A model generated the notes under the pieces. That model saw only the letters and a program-made list of their open reading frames with translations. It ran no database searches and was not told the origin of the DNA. Shown piece by piece: positions 53,429 through 61,042 of a stretch of DNA of 64,000 nt; position 1 is the first letter of the stretch, and every line of letters begins with the position of its first letter. The stretch is from CADDYT01 sp035294125. Lineage in GTDB: Bacteria; Chloroflexota; Ktedonobacteria; Ktedonobacterales; Ktedonobacteraceae. Made by a program: the position numbers and the translations under genes. The DNA lies in contig DATGLM010000057.1 in assembly GCA_035294125.1 (NCBI GenBank), positions 310,001 through 374,000 on the forward strand, read 5' to 3'.

Positions 53429-54127
53429 ATGAGCAAAATGACAGAGGCCGCAACCGAGGGTGGGACAACGGCGATAGCTGCCGAAAACGCACCGAAACGC
53501 TCGCGCTGGCAAAGGGTGTGGAGCAAATATCTGCGCCCGGCCATCGTGCTCACTGTGCTCTTGACGATTCTCACCGGTTTCATCTATCCTGGCATCATTA
53601 CCGGAATCGCGCAACTGATCTTTCCCGGTCAAGCCAATGGCAGTCTGATCAGCGTGAATGGAAAGGTTATCGGTTCCGACCTGATTGGACAGTACTGGAC
53701 CAGGTTGGAGTACTTCCACGGGCGGCCTTCGGCCACTGTCAACCAGAACACTGGCCAGCCAGAGCCGTATAACGCGGAGAACTCGTCTGCCTCAAATCTA
53801 GGGCCGACGAACAAGGTGTTGATGCAGGATGTGCAGCAGCGCGTGGCAGCGTGGAAAGCCGAATTTAAGGCAGAGGGGCTGCCTGTTCCTTCCGGCCCGG
53901 TGCCAGTGGACCTGGTGACGACCTCTGGTTCAGGTCTGGACCCGGATATCACCATTGCCGGTGCGCTCTATCAGGTGCCTGTTGTCGCGAAAGCGCGCGG
54001 GTTGAGCGACAGTCAGGTGCAGCAGTTGGTGATGCGTCATGTGCATGGCCGCTTCCTGGGTATCTTTGGCGAACCCTATGTCAATGTGCTTGAATTGAAT
54101 ATGGCGTTGGATGGCCTCAAACAGTAG
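53429..54127 (+). CDS. kdpC: KdpC subunit of the potassium pump
   Basis: The 232-residue protein has one N-terminal membrane helix (IVLTVLLTILTGFIYPGIIT) and the KdpC motifs LIGQYWTRLEYFHGRPSA and TTSGSGLDPDIT. KdpC helps assemble KdpA with KdpB and may aid potassium access. A Gly-rich leader of 25 residues precedes the helix. The ribosome site GAAGGAAG lies a few bases upstream. Confidence 0.95.
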   Translation: MSKMTEAATEGGTTAIAAENAPKRSRWQRVWSKYLRPAIVLTVLLTILTGFIYPGIITGIAQLIFPGQANGSLISVNGKVIGSDLIGQYWTRLEYFHGRPSATVNQNTGQPEPYNAENSSASNLGPTNKVLMQDVQQRVAAWKAEFKAEGLPVPSGPVPVDLVTTSGSGLDPDITIAGALYQVPVVAKARGLSDSQVQQLVMRHVHGRFLGIFGEPYVNVLELNMALDGLKQ

Positions 54128-54131
54128 TAGA

Positions 54132-54179
54132 CTTCCGCATGCTTCCCATCATTGAAAAGCGATGGGAAGCATGCGGAAG
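54132..54179. other. 19-bp perfect hairpin between kdpC and kdpD
   Basis: Arms 54132-54150 and 54161-54179 are perfect complements around a ten-base loop, directly after the kdpC stop. No T run follows. The 3' arm ends 20 bases before the start of the KdpD gene at 54200. Confidence 0.6.
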
Positions 54180-54199
54180 GAGGCAAAGGAGCGAACATC

Positions 54200-55519
54200 A
54201 TGGCTGAGCAGCCGCCTGATCCTGAAACCTCGCAGCGTGAAGAGGGTCGACCAGACCCGGAGGAACTTCTGCGGCGCTACAACCTGCGTGATAGCGATCT
54301 GGGCGTGGCTTCCCCACCTGTCAGCAGGCAGGGGGAGCTGCTTGCCTCGCGAGCGAATGGGAGAGGGTATCCAGACCGGCGCGGGCGCTTACGCGTCTAC
54401 CTGGCCGCGGCGGCTGGGGCGGGCAAGACCTATGCCATGCTCAATGAGGGCCATCGCCGCGAGAGTCGGGGAACCGATGTGGTGATTGGCTATGTGGAAA
54501 CACATAACCGTCCCCAGACCCAGGCGCAGATCGGCGATTTAGAGATCGTTCCGCGCAAGAAAGTCTCCCACCGGGGCGTGACGCTCGAAGAGATGGATAC
54601 CGATGCCATCATCGCACGTCACCCCAAAGTGGTGCTCATCGATGAACTGGCCCATACCAACGTGCCCGGCTCCAGACATACCAAACGCTATCAGGATGTA
54701 GAGGAAATACTCAACGCAGGCATCGACGTGGTCACAACCCTCAACATCCAGCATCTGGAGAGCCTCAACGACCTGGTTGCCAGCATTACCGGCGTGCGCG
54801 TGCGCGAGACGCTGCCGGATTGGATTCTCGATCAGGCCGATGAAGTGGAACTTGTTGATATCTCGCCCCATGCCCTGCGCCAGCGTATGAGACATGGTAA
54901 TATCTACCCGCCCGATCGTATTGATGCCGCTCTCAACCATTTCTTTCGTGAGGGTAACCTGACCGCCCTGCGCGAACTGGCTCTGCGCCGCACAGCGGAG
55001 AAAACCGAGGAACAGCTTCAGCAGTATATGGACGAACATGGCATCCACGAGGTTTGGCCCGCCAGCGAGCGCGTCATGGTCGGCTTCGATGCCCGACCGC
55101 ACAGCCGCCAGGTCATTCGTGATGCCTGGCGGCTGGCTCATGGCCTGCATGCCGATCTCATCGCGATTACTATCCAGCCCGAAGGTTATCTCAGCTTCAC
55201 TAATAAATTAATTGGTTGGCTCAAGTTTGGAGGAGAGGCAAAAAGATATAGAGAGGTGGCTATGAAACGGCTAGAAGAACATGCCACCCTGGCCGAAGAC
55301 CTGGGAGCCGAGGTCGTTCGCGTCAAGAGCAGCAATATTGCGAAGGCGCTTGTTGAGGTTGCCCGCGAGCGGCAGGTGACGCAACTGGTGCTGGGGCAGC
55401 CCGCGCGCAGTCGCTGGGAAGAACTGCTGCGCGGCTCCACCATCAACCGCATCCTGCGCATGAGCCGCGACACTGATATCCATCTCGTTCCATTGGAGAG
55501 GGACGATGAGGACGGGTAA
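54200..55519 (+). CDS. kdpD: Stand-alone KdpD N-terminal and Usp domains
   Basis: The 439-residue protein is the cytoplasmic front half of KdpD. The KdpD domain (about 60-270) has a Walker A-like AAAAGAGKTYAML and LIDELAHTNVPGSRH, NIQHLESLND and PDRIDAALNHFFR. A Usp domain follows (about 290-435). DUF4118, GAF and kinase domains are absent here; they are encoded at 45463-47154. A short N-terminal extension rich in Glu, Pro and Arg precedes the domain. The ATG at 54200 has GGAG eight bases upstream. An earlier ATG at 54152 lies inside the hairpin loop and is unlikely. Confidence 0.88.
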   Translation: MAEQPPDPETSQREEGRPDPEELLRRYNLRDSDLGVASPPVSRQGELLASRANGRGYPDRRGRLRVYLAAAAGAGKTYAMLNEGHRRESRGTDVVIGYVETHNRPQTQAQIGDLEIVPRKKVSHRGVTLEEMDTDAIIARHPKVVLIDELAHTNVPGSRHTKRYQDVEEILNAGIDVVTTLNIQHLESLNDLVASITGVRVRETLPDWILDQADEVELVDISPHALRQRMRHGNIYPPDRIDAALNHFFREGNLTALRELALRRTAEKTEEQLQQYMDEHGIHEVWPASERVMVGFDARPHSRQVIRDAWRLAHGLHADLIAITIQPEGYLSFTNKLIGWLKFGGEAKRYREVAMKRLEEHATLAEDLGAEVVRVKSSNIAKALVEVARERQVTQLVLGQPARSRWEELLRGSTINRILRMSRDTDIHLVPLERDDEDG

Positions 55520-55794
55520 GTCTAACAACGTTATCATCCTGTCCGGAATTTTCTCATATAAAGATGTTAGATATTCTAATAAAAAAAATCAGGTCACTTT
55601 ACGGAATAAATAAGATCACCTCATTGTTTCTACAGGTGGAAACAGGAAAAAGGGGTGACATCCCCGGTGAGGTAGTTTGAAAAGTGACGAAACCGGAAAA
55701 CCGACCGGTAGTGTTGAACAAGGTTGGTTGCCGCCTCTCTTTCCTGGCATCGTAAGCGCCTTGCTGCACAATTTCACTAAGGAGGTGATTGCGT
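55520..55794 (+). other. Leader region before hsp20
   Basis: The stretch starts AT-rich and then holds short GC hairpins, GGGG-TGACAT-CCCC (55652-55665) and ACCGG/CCGGT (near 55692-55709). CCTT (55759-55762) can pair with AAGG (55779-55782) of the hsp20 ribosome site, and CGCCTC (55732-55737) with GAGGTG (55782-55787). This could limit translation at low temperature. No CIRCE element is present. Confidence 0.35.
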
Positions 55795-56352
55795 ATGACT
55801 ACGCTGGTACGTTATGATCCCTGGCGTGAAATGCTCAGTTTGCGTGATGCGATGAACAGGCTCTTTGATGAGAGCTTTGTCCGTCCGTTCGGGTCTGGTA
55901 ACTGGCTGACTTTGCCTCAGCCTTTCATCGGTACGCCGGTATCGATGAATGTCCATGAAGCCTCTCATGGCTATGAGGTGCAGGTCATGCTACCGGGTAT
56001 CAAGCTGGATAACCTGGATGTGACGATACAGGACAACACCCTGACCATCAAAGGTGAATATCCATCTATAGATGAGCAGGGGAAAGAGGGTACATGGTTG
56101 GTGCGCGAAATCGGCACCGGGACGTTCCAGCGTTCTATTACCTTCCCGAAGCCGATTGACGCCGATAAGATTGAGAGCAGCTATCACAACGGCGTGCTGA
56201 CCATCACAGTACCCCTGACTGAGGAGAGCAAGCCCAGACGGATCAGCATCACCAGCGGCCAGGCTCAGCTTCAAAGCGGTAATGTTGAGCCTCAAGTCGA
56301 GACTCAGCATGCTGAACCTCAAAAGGAGCTGAGCGCAGCCGGTGTTCGCTGA
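55795..56352 (+). CDS. Small heat shock protein Hsp20 (alpha-crystallin family)
   Basis: The 185-residue protein begins RYDPWREMLSLRDAMNRLFDES, the normal Hsp20 N-terminal helix. The alpha-crystallin domain runs from about 45 to 150, with VMLPGIKLDNLDVTI and the GVLTITVPL end motif. The I-x-I/V C-terminal anchor is not obvious. The tail is an extended stretch of Gln, Glu and Val. Such proteins hold unfolded proteins until refolding. AAGGAGG lies nine bases before the ATG. It begins a stress-related block with FtsH and the CPBP protease. Confidence 0.92.
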   Translation: MTTLVRYDPWREMLSLRDAMNRLFDESFVRPFGSGNWLTLPQPFIGTPVSMNVHEASHGYEVQVMLPGIKLDNLDVTIQDNTLTIKGEYPSIDEQGKEGTWLVREIGTGTFQRSITFPKPIDADKIESSYHNGVLTITVPLTEESKPRRISITSGQAQLQSGNVEPQVETQHAEPQKELSAAGVR

Positions 56353-56360
56353 TACGAAGA

Positions 56361-56386
56361 AGGCCGGGGAGAAAACTCCTCGGCCT
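56361..56386 (+). terminator. Hairpin after hsp20
   Basis: AGGCCGGGGAG pairs with CTCCTCGGCCT over 11 positions, one of them G-U, around a four-base loop, nine bases after the hsp20 stop. The T run is weak. Confidence 0.55.
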
Positions 56387-56617
56387 CTCCTCTGTAGCCC
56401 TCCTGAGAAAGGAGAAGCGCGTTTGATGAGAATTGTGCGGCCCTATCTTCAGTGGAAGGTGAAACCGGAGTGGCATGGGAACCCATAACAACGATGGTTC
56501 CATCGGGCGGTCGGGAGCGATCGCGGGGTGGACTTCCAGTGAAGAGGGGCTTCCAGAAGTCAGGTATCCCCTCTTGAAGTATATGCCTCCTGTCTACTTT
56601 CTTCGTTTTGTTACATG

Positions 56618-56658
56618 AAAAAGAGGAGCTGCCCAACCAGCGGGCTGCTCCTCTTTTT
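56618..56658. terminator. Bidirectional terminator between hsp20 and the CPBP gene
   Basis: AAAAAGAGGAGCTGCCC and GGGCTGCTCCTCTTTTT pair over 17 positions with one mismatch around a seven-base loop, and T runs lie on both outer sides. It ends the minus-strand ftsH transcript and stops read-through from the plus strand. The stretch 56387-56617 in front of it holds no supported gene. Confidence 0.85.
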
Positions 56659-56674
56659 ATTGAGAGACAACATA

Positions 56675-57361
56675 TTACAGGTGAAACAGAAGTGGGAGCA
56701 GAACATAGGCATAGCCATCGTTAAGTGCGTGCATGAGCATGCAGGCAACTAAGTTGCGCTGCCAGATGTAGAGCAATGTCACCACTATCGCCCATACGCC
56801 GATCTGGATGGCTCCGGCCAGCCCGTATCCGGCGAGATGCGCCAGGGCAAAGCCGATAAGAGAGATGATGGCCCCCCACCAGATATTTCCGGTAAGCATG
56901 CGAATGCGTTCGATGACGTAGCCGCGAAACAGCACTTCCTCACAAAAACCGGCAGTCAGCGGAATGGCAATGCGCAACAGCAGGGGAACGCTGGCGAAGG
57001 GCGATATACTGATCGTGCTCAGTTTGAGAAATTGCACCAGCGAAGACGAGATGGCAAAGGAGAGCAAACCCAGCAGCCAGAAAACAATGGCCCATCCCAC
57101 CTGCTTCCAGGTAGGCCATTGTAGATGAATAGAACTCAAAGGTTGCCGTTCAAAGAACACAACAATGGCAAGAACTGCCAGCGCAGCAATCCACTCAAAG
57201 GCGAATATAAGGACGAGAACGAGCGAGAAATTTACCGGCTTTGGCACTATCCAGCGCAAGGCAAAGGTAAAGGCCGGTAGTCCGATTAAGGAGATAAAAA
57301 GTCCGATCCAGGTTGCAAATGAGATATGTTGCTTCTCTATCTCTGTCGTTGCCATACTCAT
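56675..57361 (-). CDS. CPBP-family intramembrane metalloprotease
   Basis: The 228-residue membrane protein has the CPBP (Rce1-like, Abi) motifs: EE-x-x-x-R in CEEVLFRGYVIER, a second His in ALAHLAGYG and a third in LMHALNDG. These residues form the zinc site. Roles range from protein maturation to bacteriocin self-immunity. The start ATG overlaps the ftsH stop (ATGA), with AAGGAGG upstream, so it is made with FtsH from one transcript. That pairing suggests a role in membrane protein quality control. The substrate is unknown. Confidence 0.88.
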   Translation of the reverse strand: MSMATTEIEKQHISFATWIGLFISLIGLPAFTFALRWIVPKPVNFSLVLVLIFAFEWIAALAVLAIVVFFERQPLSSIHLQWPTWKQVGWAIVFWLLGLLSFAISSSLVQFLKLSTISISPFASVPLLLRIAIPLTAGFCEEVLFRGYVIERIRMLTGNIWWGAIISLIGFALAHLAGYGLAGAIQIGVWAIVVTLLYIWQRNLVACMLMHALNDGYAYVLLPLLFHL

Positions 57362-59427
57362 AAGCTCCCTCCTTGAATACTTGTTCTGTCGCCCTCTCCA
57401 CTCGCTATGGAGCTCGAAACGGGCTGTGCAGCGGTAATGAGAGAGAGGACCTGTTCGCGTTCCAGCACCTCCTCCTGAAGCAGGGCCTGAGCCAGGCGAT
57501 CCAGAGCGTCGCGGTGTTCGGTAAGCACTGTGCGAGCTTGCTGGTGGGCTTCCTCCAGGAGTCGTTCTACCTCGGCATCCACGCGCTGTGCCGTCGCCTC
57601 CGCGTACAGGCGGCTATGCTCATGCAGGGAAGGCTGGCCGAGGAAAGTATTTTCGTCCTCCAGATCATAGGCGACTACCCCTGTGTTCTCACCCATGCCC
57701 CATTCGGTCACCATCCGTCTTGCCAGACGCGTTGCCTCTTTGAGATCGTTTTCCGCTCCCGAGGTGATTTCACCCAGGGCAACTTCCTCTGCTGTCCTGC
57801 CGCCCAGGGCAACGGCCAGGCGCTGGAGGAGATAAGAACGCGGGTAGTTGTGCCGATCATCCTCTGGCAAAAACTGCGTGACGCCGAGCGAGCGCCCGCG
57901 TGGCACAATGGTCACTTTATAGAGCGGATCAACGTCAGGTAGGACAGCGGCGACCAGGGCATGACCTCCTTCGTGATAGGCCACAATACGCCGCTCACGC
58001 TCATCCATGAGGGCTTCCCGCTTGCCTCCCAGCAGCAGTTTGTCCAGCGCCTCCTGGAAGTCGTAGCGATCCACCCGGCTCTTGCCATGTCGGGCTGCTG
58101 CCAGCGCGGCCTCATTTACCAGATTTGCCAGATCCGCGCCTGAGAAGCCGGGGGTACCGCGAGCCAGCTCCTCCAGGTTGACATCAGGGGCTAATGGAAC
58201 GTTGCGGGTATGGATACGCAGAATCGCTTCCCGACCGCGCCGTTCAGGGCGGTCAACCGCCACCTGGCGATCAAAGCGACCGGGACGGAGCAGGGCCGGG
58301 TCGAGGACATCGGGACGGTTGGTTGCGGCCAGAACCACAATGGCCTCGTGTGGTTCGAAGCCATCCATCTCGACAAGCAATTGCTCCAGTGTATGTTCTC
58401 GTTCATCGTTGCTGGCAATGGTACCCGCGCCGCTGCGTGTTCGCCCGATGGCATCGATCTCATCGATGAAAATGATGCAGGGGGCATGTTTGCGCGCCTG
58501 CGCAAACAGGTCGCGTACACGACTTGCTCCGACGCCGACGAAAAGTTCGACAAAGTCGGTAGCGCTCGCGCTGAAGAATGGCACCCCTGCCTCACCGGCC
58601 ACGGCGCGGGCCAGCAAGGTCTTGCCTGTCCCTGGTGGGCCGACCAGCAGCACGCCCTTGGGAATATGCGCGCCGATCTTGAGGAAACGCTGGGGATCGC
58701 GCAAGAAGTCGATAACTTCACGCAATTCCATTTTGGCCTCGTCCACCCCTGCCACGTCGGCGAAAGTGGTTGTAGGGCGCTCTTCACTGTAGAGCTTCGC
58801 GCGGCTGCGCCCGATGCCAAAGAGGTTGCCACCCTGCAAGTCCTGCATCTGGCGCATACCGCGCCAGCTCATAAAGCCGACGTAGAGCAGGAAGAAGACT
58901 GGCAGCAGGTTTACAAACCATACCAGAGCCGTTTGCCACCAGGGGGATTGTACCGGCTCTGCGCTCACCTCCACCCCTTGTTTCTCTAACAAAGGCAAGA
59001 GGCCAGGATCGCCCGTTGCCGGTATAAAGGTTGTGAAGCTGGTTGCTGTGACTGCTCCCTGTCCATTGCCCTGTTGCTCGTGGAGAGGAGTTTTGAAAGT
59101 GCCACTGACGGAATCGTCGCTCCTGATCGTCACGCTGCGCACATTGCCCCGCTCTACCTGCTGCAAAAAGCTACTATAGGACAGGCTGATTGTCGTTGTC
59201 TGCCCGGCACTGACCAGATTGAAGAACAGCGGGCCGTAGAAGAACAGGTTAATCAGAAATATCAACAGGAGCAGCCGCAGCCAGAAGCCCAATCGTTTGC
59301 GAGAAGGACCCTGCTGTGACGGTTCCCTGGATTGCTGCTGCCGGGTAGTATCGCTGGCTGGAGAGTGGGGAGGTTGATAGCGTGATACTTGCCCCTGCGC
59401 CTCTGAAGTCTTTGTTGTCTGCTTCAT
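57358..59427 (-). CDS. ftsH: ATP-dependent zinc metalloprotease FtsH
   Basis: FtsH degrades damaged membrane and cytoplasmic proteins as a hexamer. Two membrane helices (about 50-75 and 170-192) flank an extracytoplasmic domain. The AAA module has Walker A GPPGTGKT, Walker B IIFIDEIDAIG and the second region of homology ATNRPDVLDPALLRPGRFD. The protease domain has HEGGH as the zinc motif. At 689 residues it is somewhat longer than average because of a Gln/Pro/Ser-rich N-terminus. The ATG at 59427 has AAAGGAG five bases upstream. It is coupled to the CPBP gene. Confidence 0.97.
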   Translation of the reverse strand: MKQTTKTSEAQGQVSRYQPPHSPASDTTRQQQSREPSQQGPSRKRLGFWLRLLLLIFLINLFFYGPLFFNLVSAGQTTTISLSYSSFLQQVERGNVRSVTIRSDDSVSGTFKTPLHEQQGNGQGAVTATSFTTFIPATGDPGLLPLLEKQGVEVSAEPVQSPWWQTALVWFVNLLPVFFLLYVGFMSWRGMRQMQDLQGGNLFGIGRSRAKLYSEERPTTTFADVAGVDEAKMELREVIDFLRDPQRFLKIGAHIPKGVLLVGPPGTGKTLLARAVAGEAGVPFFSASATDFVELFVGVGASRVRDLFAQARKHAPCIIFIDEIDAIGRTRSGAGTIASNDEREHTLEQLLVEMDGFEPHEAIVVLAATNRPDVLDPALLRPGRFDRQVAVDRPERRGREAILRIHTRNVPLAPDVNLEELARGTPGFSGADLANLVNEAALAAARHGKSRVDRYDFQEALDKLLLGGKREALMDERERRIVAYHEGGHALVAAVLPDVDPLYKVTIVPRGRSLGVTQFLPEDDRHNYPRSYLLQRLAVALGGRTAEEVALGEITSGAENDLKEATRLARRMVTEWGMGENTGVVAYDLEDENTFLGQPSLHEHSRLYAEATAQRVDAEVERLLEEAHQQARTVLTEHRDALDRLAQALLQEEVLEREQVLSLITAAQPVSSSIASGEGDRTSIQGGSL

Positions 59428-59620
59428 ACTGACTCCTTTCCCTGCTGGAAAACAGGAATGCAAGAGGCAGAAAATACTTTTCCCTGCGCTCTCTTCTGGC
59501 TTTCACTTAGCTCTACACTCTTTTCGTCAACTTCGCCATTAGAGGCAGCGGCGGGTGCTGTTGCTACGCCGCTGCCTTTAAGTCTACGAACCTCAAGAGA
59601 GATGATATATGGTTACGCGC

Positions 59621-60163
59621 TTATACCTGCGCGGGATGCTGGATGCGCCCGCTCCATGTCCCGACATGCTGCTCGATCCATCTTCCCAGCGGGATGGCGA
59701 CGGCCAGCAGGACAACGAGAACCAGCGCACCGATCAAGAAGGTCTGGGGTTCGGGGAAGTTCAGATTAAAGAGCGCATCGAGCGAGAACTGCCCGGCCCC
59801 CATAATACCAATAGCTACAGCAATGGCGAGCAAGACCAGGTTGTATTCATAGCCGCCCTGGCTGTTCCAGAAGCCCTTCGGCCAGTGAACTTTCGCAATG
59901 GCCACGAGCATAACCCCACAGACGAGCAATGCAGCGATCGGAGTGATAAAGCCAACCGCCAGCAGGAGGCCACCAATAAACTCACCCAGAGCAGCGACAA
60001 TTGCCCACCAGCGGGCCGGGCGCAGCTCCAGTTGTGTCATCATCTGGCTTGTTCCGGCCAGCCCATGACCGCCGAAGATGCCAAAGAGTTTCTGGGCGCC
60101 ATGTCCAACAAAGATGAGACCAGTAACGAGATGTAAGAGAAGCAAACCAGATGCAATCACCAT
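59621..60163 (-). CDS. DoxX-family membrane protein
   Basis: The 180-residue protein has four to five membrane helices and the DoxX pattern LLHLVTGLIFVGHGAQKLFG with GLAGTSQMM near the start. It then shows GEFIGGLLLAVGFITP and KVHWPKGFWNSQGGYEYN. It is a second family member beside the one at 38349 but is longer and only distantly similar. AAAGGAGG lies just upstream of the ATG. It stands on the same strand as ftsH, 193 bases before it. Confidence 0.85.
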   Translation of the reverse strand: MVIASGLLLLHLVTGLIFVGHGAQKLFGIFGGHGLAGTSQMMTQLELRPARWWAIVAALGEFIGGLLLAVGFITPIAALLVCGVMLVAIAKVHWPKGFWNSQGGYEYNLVLLAIAVAIGIMGAGQFSLDALFNLNFPEPQTFLIGALVLVVLLAVAIPLGRWIEQHVGTWSGRIQHPAQV

Positions 60164-60249
60164 AGAATATATCCTCCTTTCATCTCTTTGTTTTGTGCCA
60201 CTTCTTCAATAGAGCAGCCTTCATGTCATCATTTTGACAGGCTTACAAT

Positions 60250-60453
60250 TCATTGTCCAAACCCCTCACGGGCAAGTGCGCGCTTATGAGAGGTCTGGAG
60301 CATCTTCCAGAGGTTCTCCTTCGCCAGTCTGGCATAGACGTGAGCTTCCTCATCAGGAATATGCCGCACCAGCTCATCAATTTGTGCGCAGACTTCGCGA
60401 GTCGCTCGTTCCAGGTCGGCAAAGGTTCCTATTACAACGAATGGCTGTGCCAT
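60250..60453 (-). CDS. Small protein of unknown function
   Basis: The 67-residue product starts MAQPFVVIGTFADLERATRE and continues with two helical stretches. No family was recognised; the start resembles small fold proteins that open with a strand (VVIGTF) and a helix. The ATG at 60453 has GGGGTGAG upstream, and a TTGACA/TATGTA promoter lies 65-95 bases away. These signals support expression. It may belong with the following DoxX gene. Confidence 0.6.
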   Translation of the reverse strand: MAQPFVVIGTFADLERATREVCAQIDELVRHIPDEEAHVYARLAKENLWKMLQTSHKRALAREGFGQ

Positions 60454-60518
60454 ACACTCACCCCTTTCGGATCGCCTTACCCCATGTGTTTTCTCTGCTA
60501 TTGGATGTTCCATTTCTA

Positions 60519-60547
60519 TACATATATTATCTTACAAAATATGTCAA
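60519..60547 (-). promoter_or_regulatory. Promoter of the 60250-60453 gene
   Basis: On the minus strand, TTGACA (60547-60542) and TATGTA (60524-60519) are 17 bases apart. Confidence 0.6.
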
Positions 60548-60831
60548 GTAATCTAACGGAAATTAAATGTATCGCTAACAAATTTCTAACAAATTGTCCT
60601 TTTTCTGACTGCTTTCCAGGGAAAACAGAGAGAAATAAGCAAAGGCCGCTTCTCTCTTCTCAATGCGTAGGAAGTGACGATCTCATCGGTAATTGCTTCG
60701 CAGCGCATGGTCTGCGTGTCGGGTGAATGTTCTTGTGTCATGGAATGGAGCCTTTCGGAATGGGTGGTGAAGGGTTTCTAGCAGTTGCCAAAAAGCTGTA
60801 AATATGCTATGCTACCTACAAATATCCGAAG
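60548..60831. other. Intergenic stretch left of the mobile element
   Basis: AT-rich sequence without a supported gene. The left end of the IS607-like remnant probably lies near its right border, but no end repeat could be found; IS607-type elements usually have none. Confidence 0.4.
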
Positions 60832-60981
60832 GTGGTATGTCACTCAGGTGAAGGCAGAAGCACCAAATTGTTGTGGGCGAGTCGTGCCGCTCACGAGTTG
60901 GGCTTACATCCGTTGACGGTGCGCAAATGGATCAAGGCGGGTAAGATCGCAGCCATCCGGGTCGGAAACGAATTTCCTTAA
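60832..60981 (+). pseudogene. Remnant of an IS607 TnpA serine recombinase
   Basis: The frame gives SRAAHELGLHPLTVRKWIKA and GKIAAIRVGNEF before a stop at 60979-60981. That is the DNA-binding front of IS607 TnpA. In the intact protein this is followed by a PES-type loop and a catalytic serine domain of about 150 residues; neither is present. The stop appears just where the next motif should begin, with about 60 bases to the tnpB start, so most of the gene was deleted. Confidence 0.65.
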
Positions 60982-61042
60982 TCGCCTCGTTTTCCGGGCG
61001 ACTGTATGGCATGCGTTCTCACAAACAGAAGGAACTCCTCAA

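Noticed and set aside
52000..53583. Minus-strand open frame of 527 codons
   Set aside because: It lies opposite kdpB and kdpC, both of which carry all family motifs; the frame is a shadow.
54152..54199. Earlier ATG for the KdpD-domain gene
   Set aside because: It lies in the loop of a 19-bp hairpin and lacks a ribosome site.
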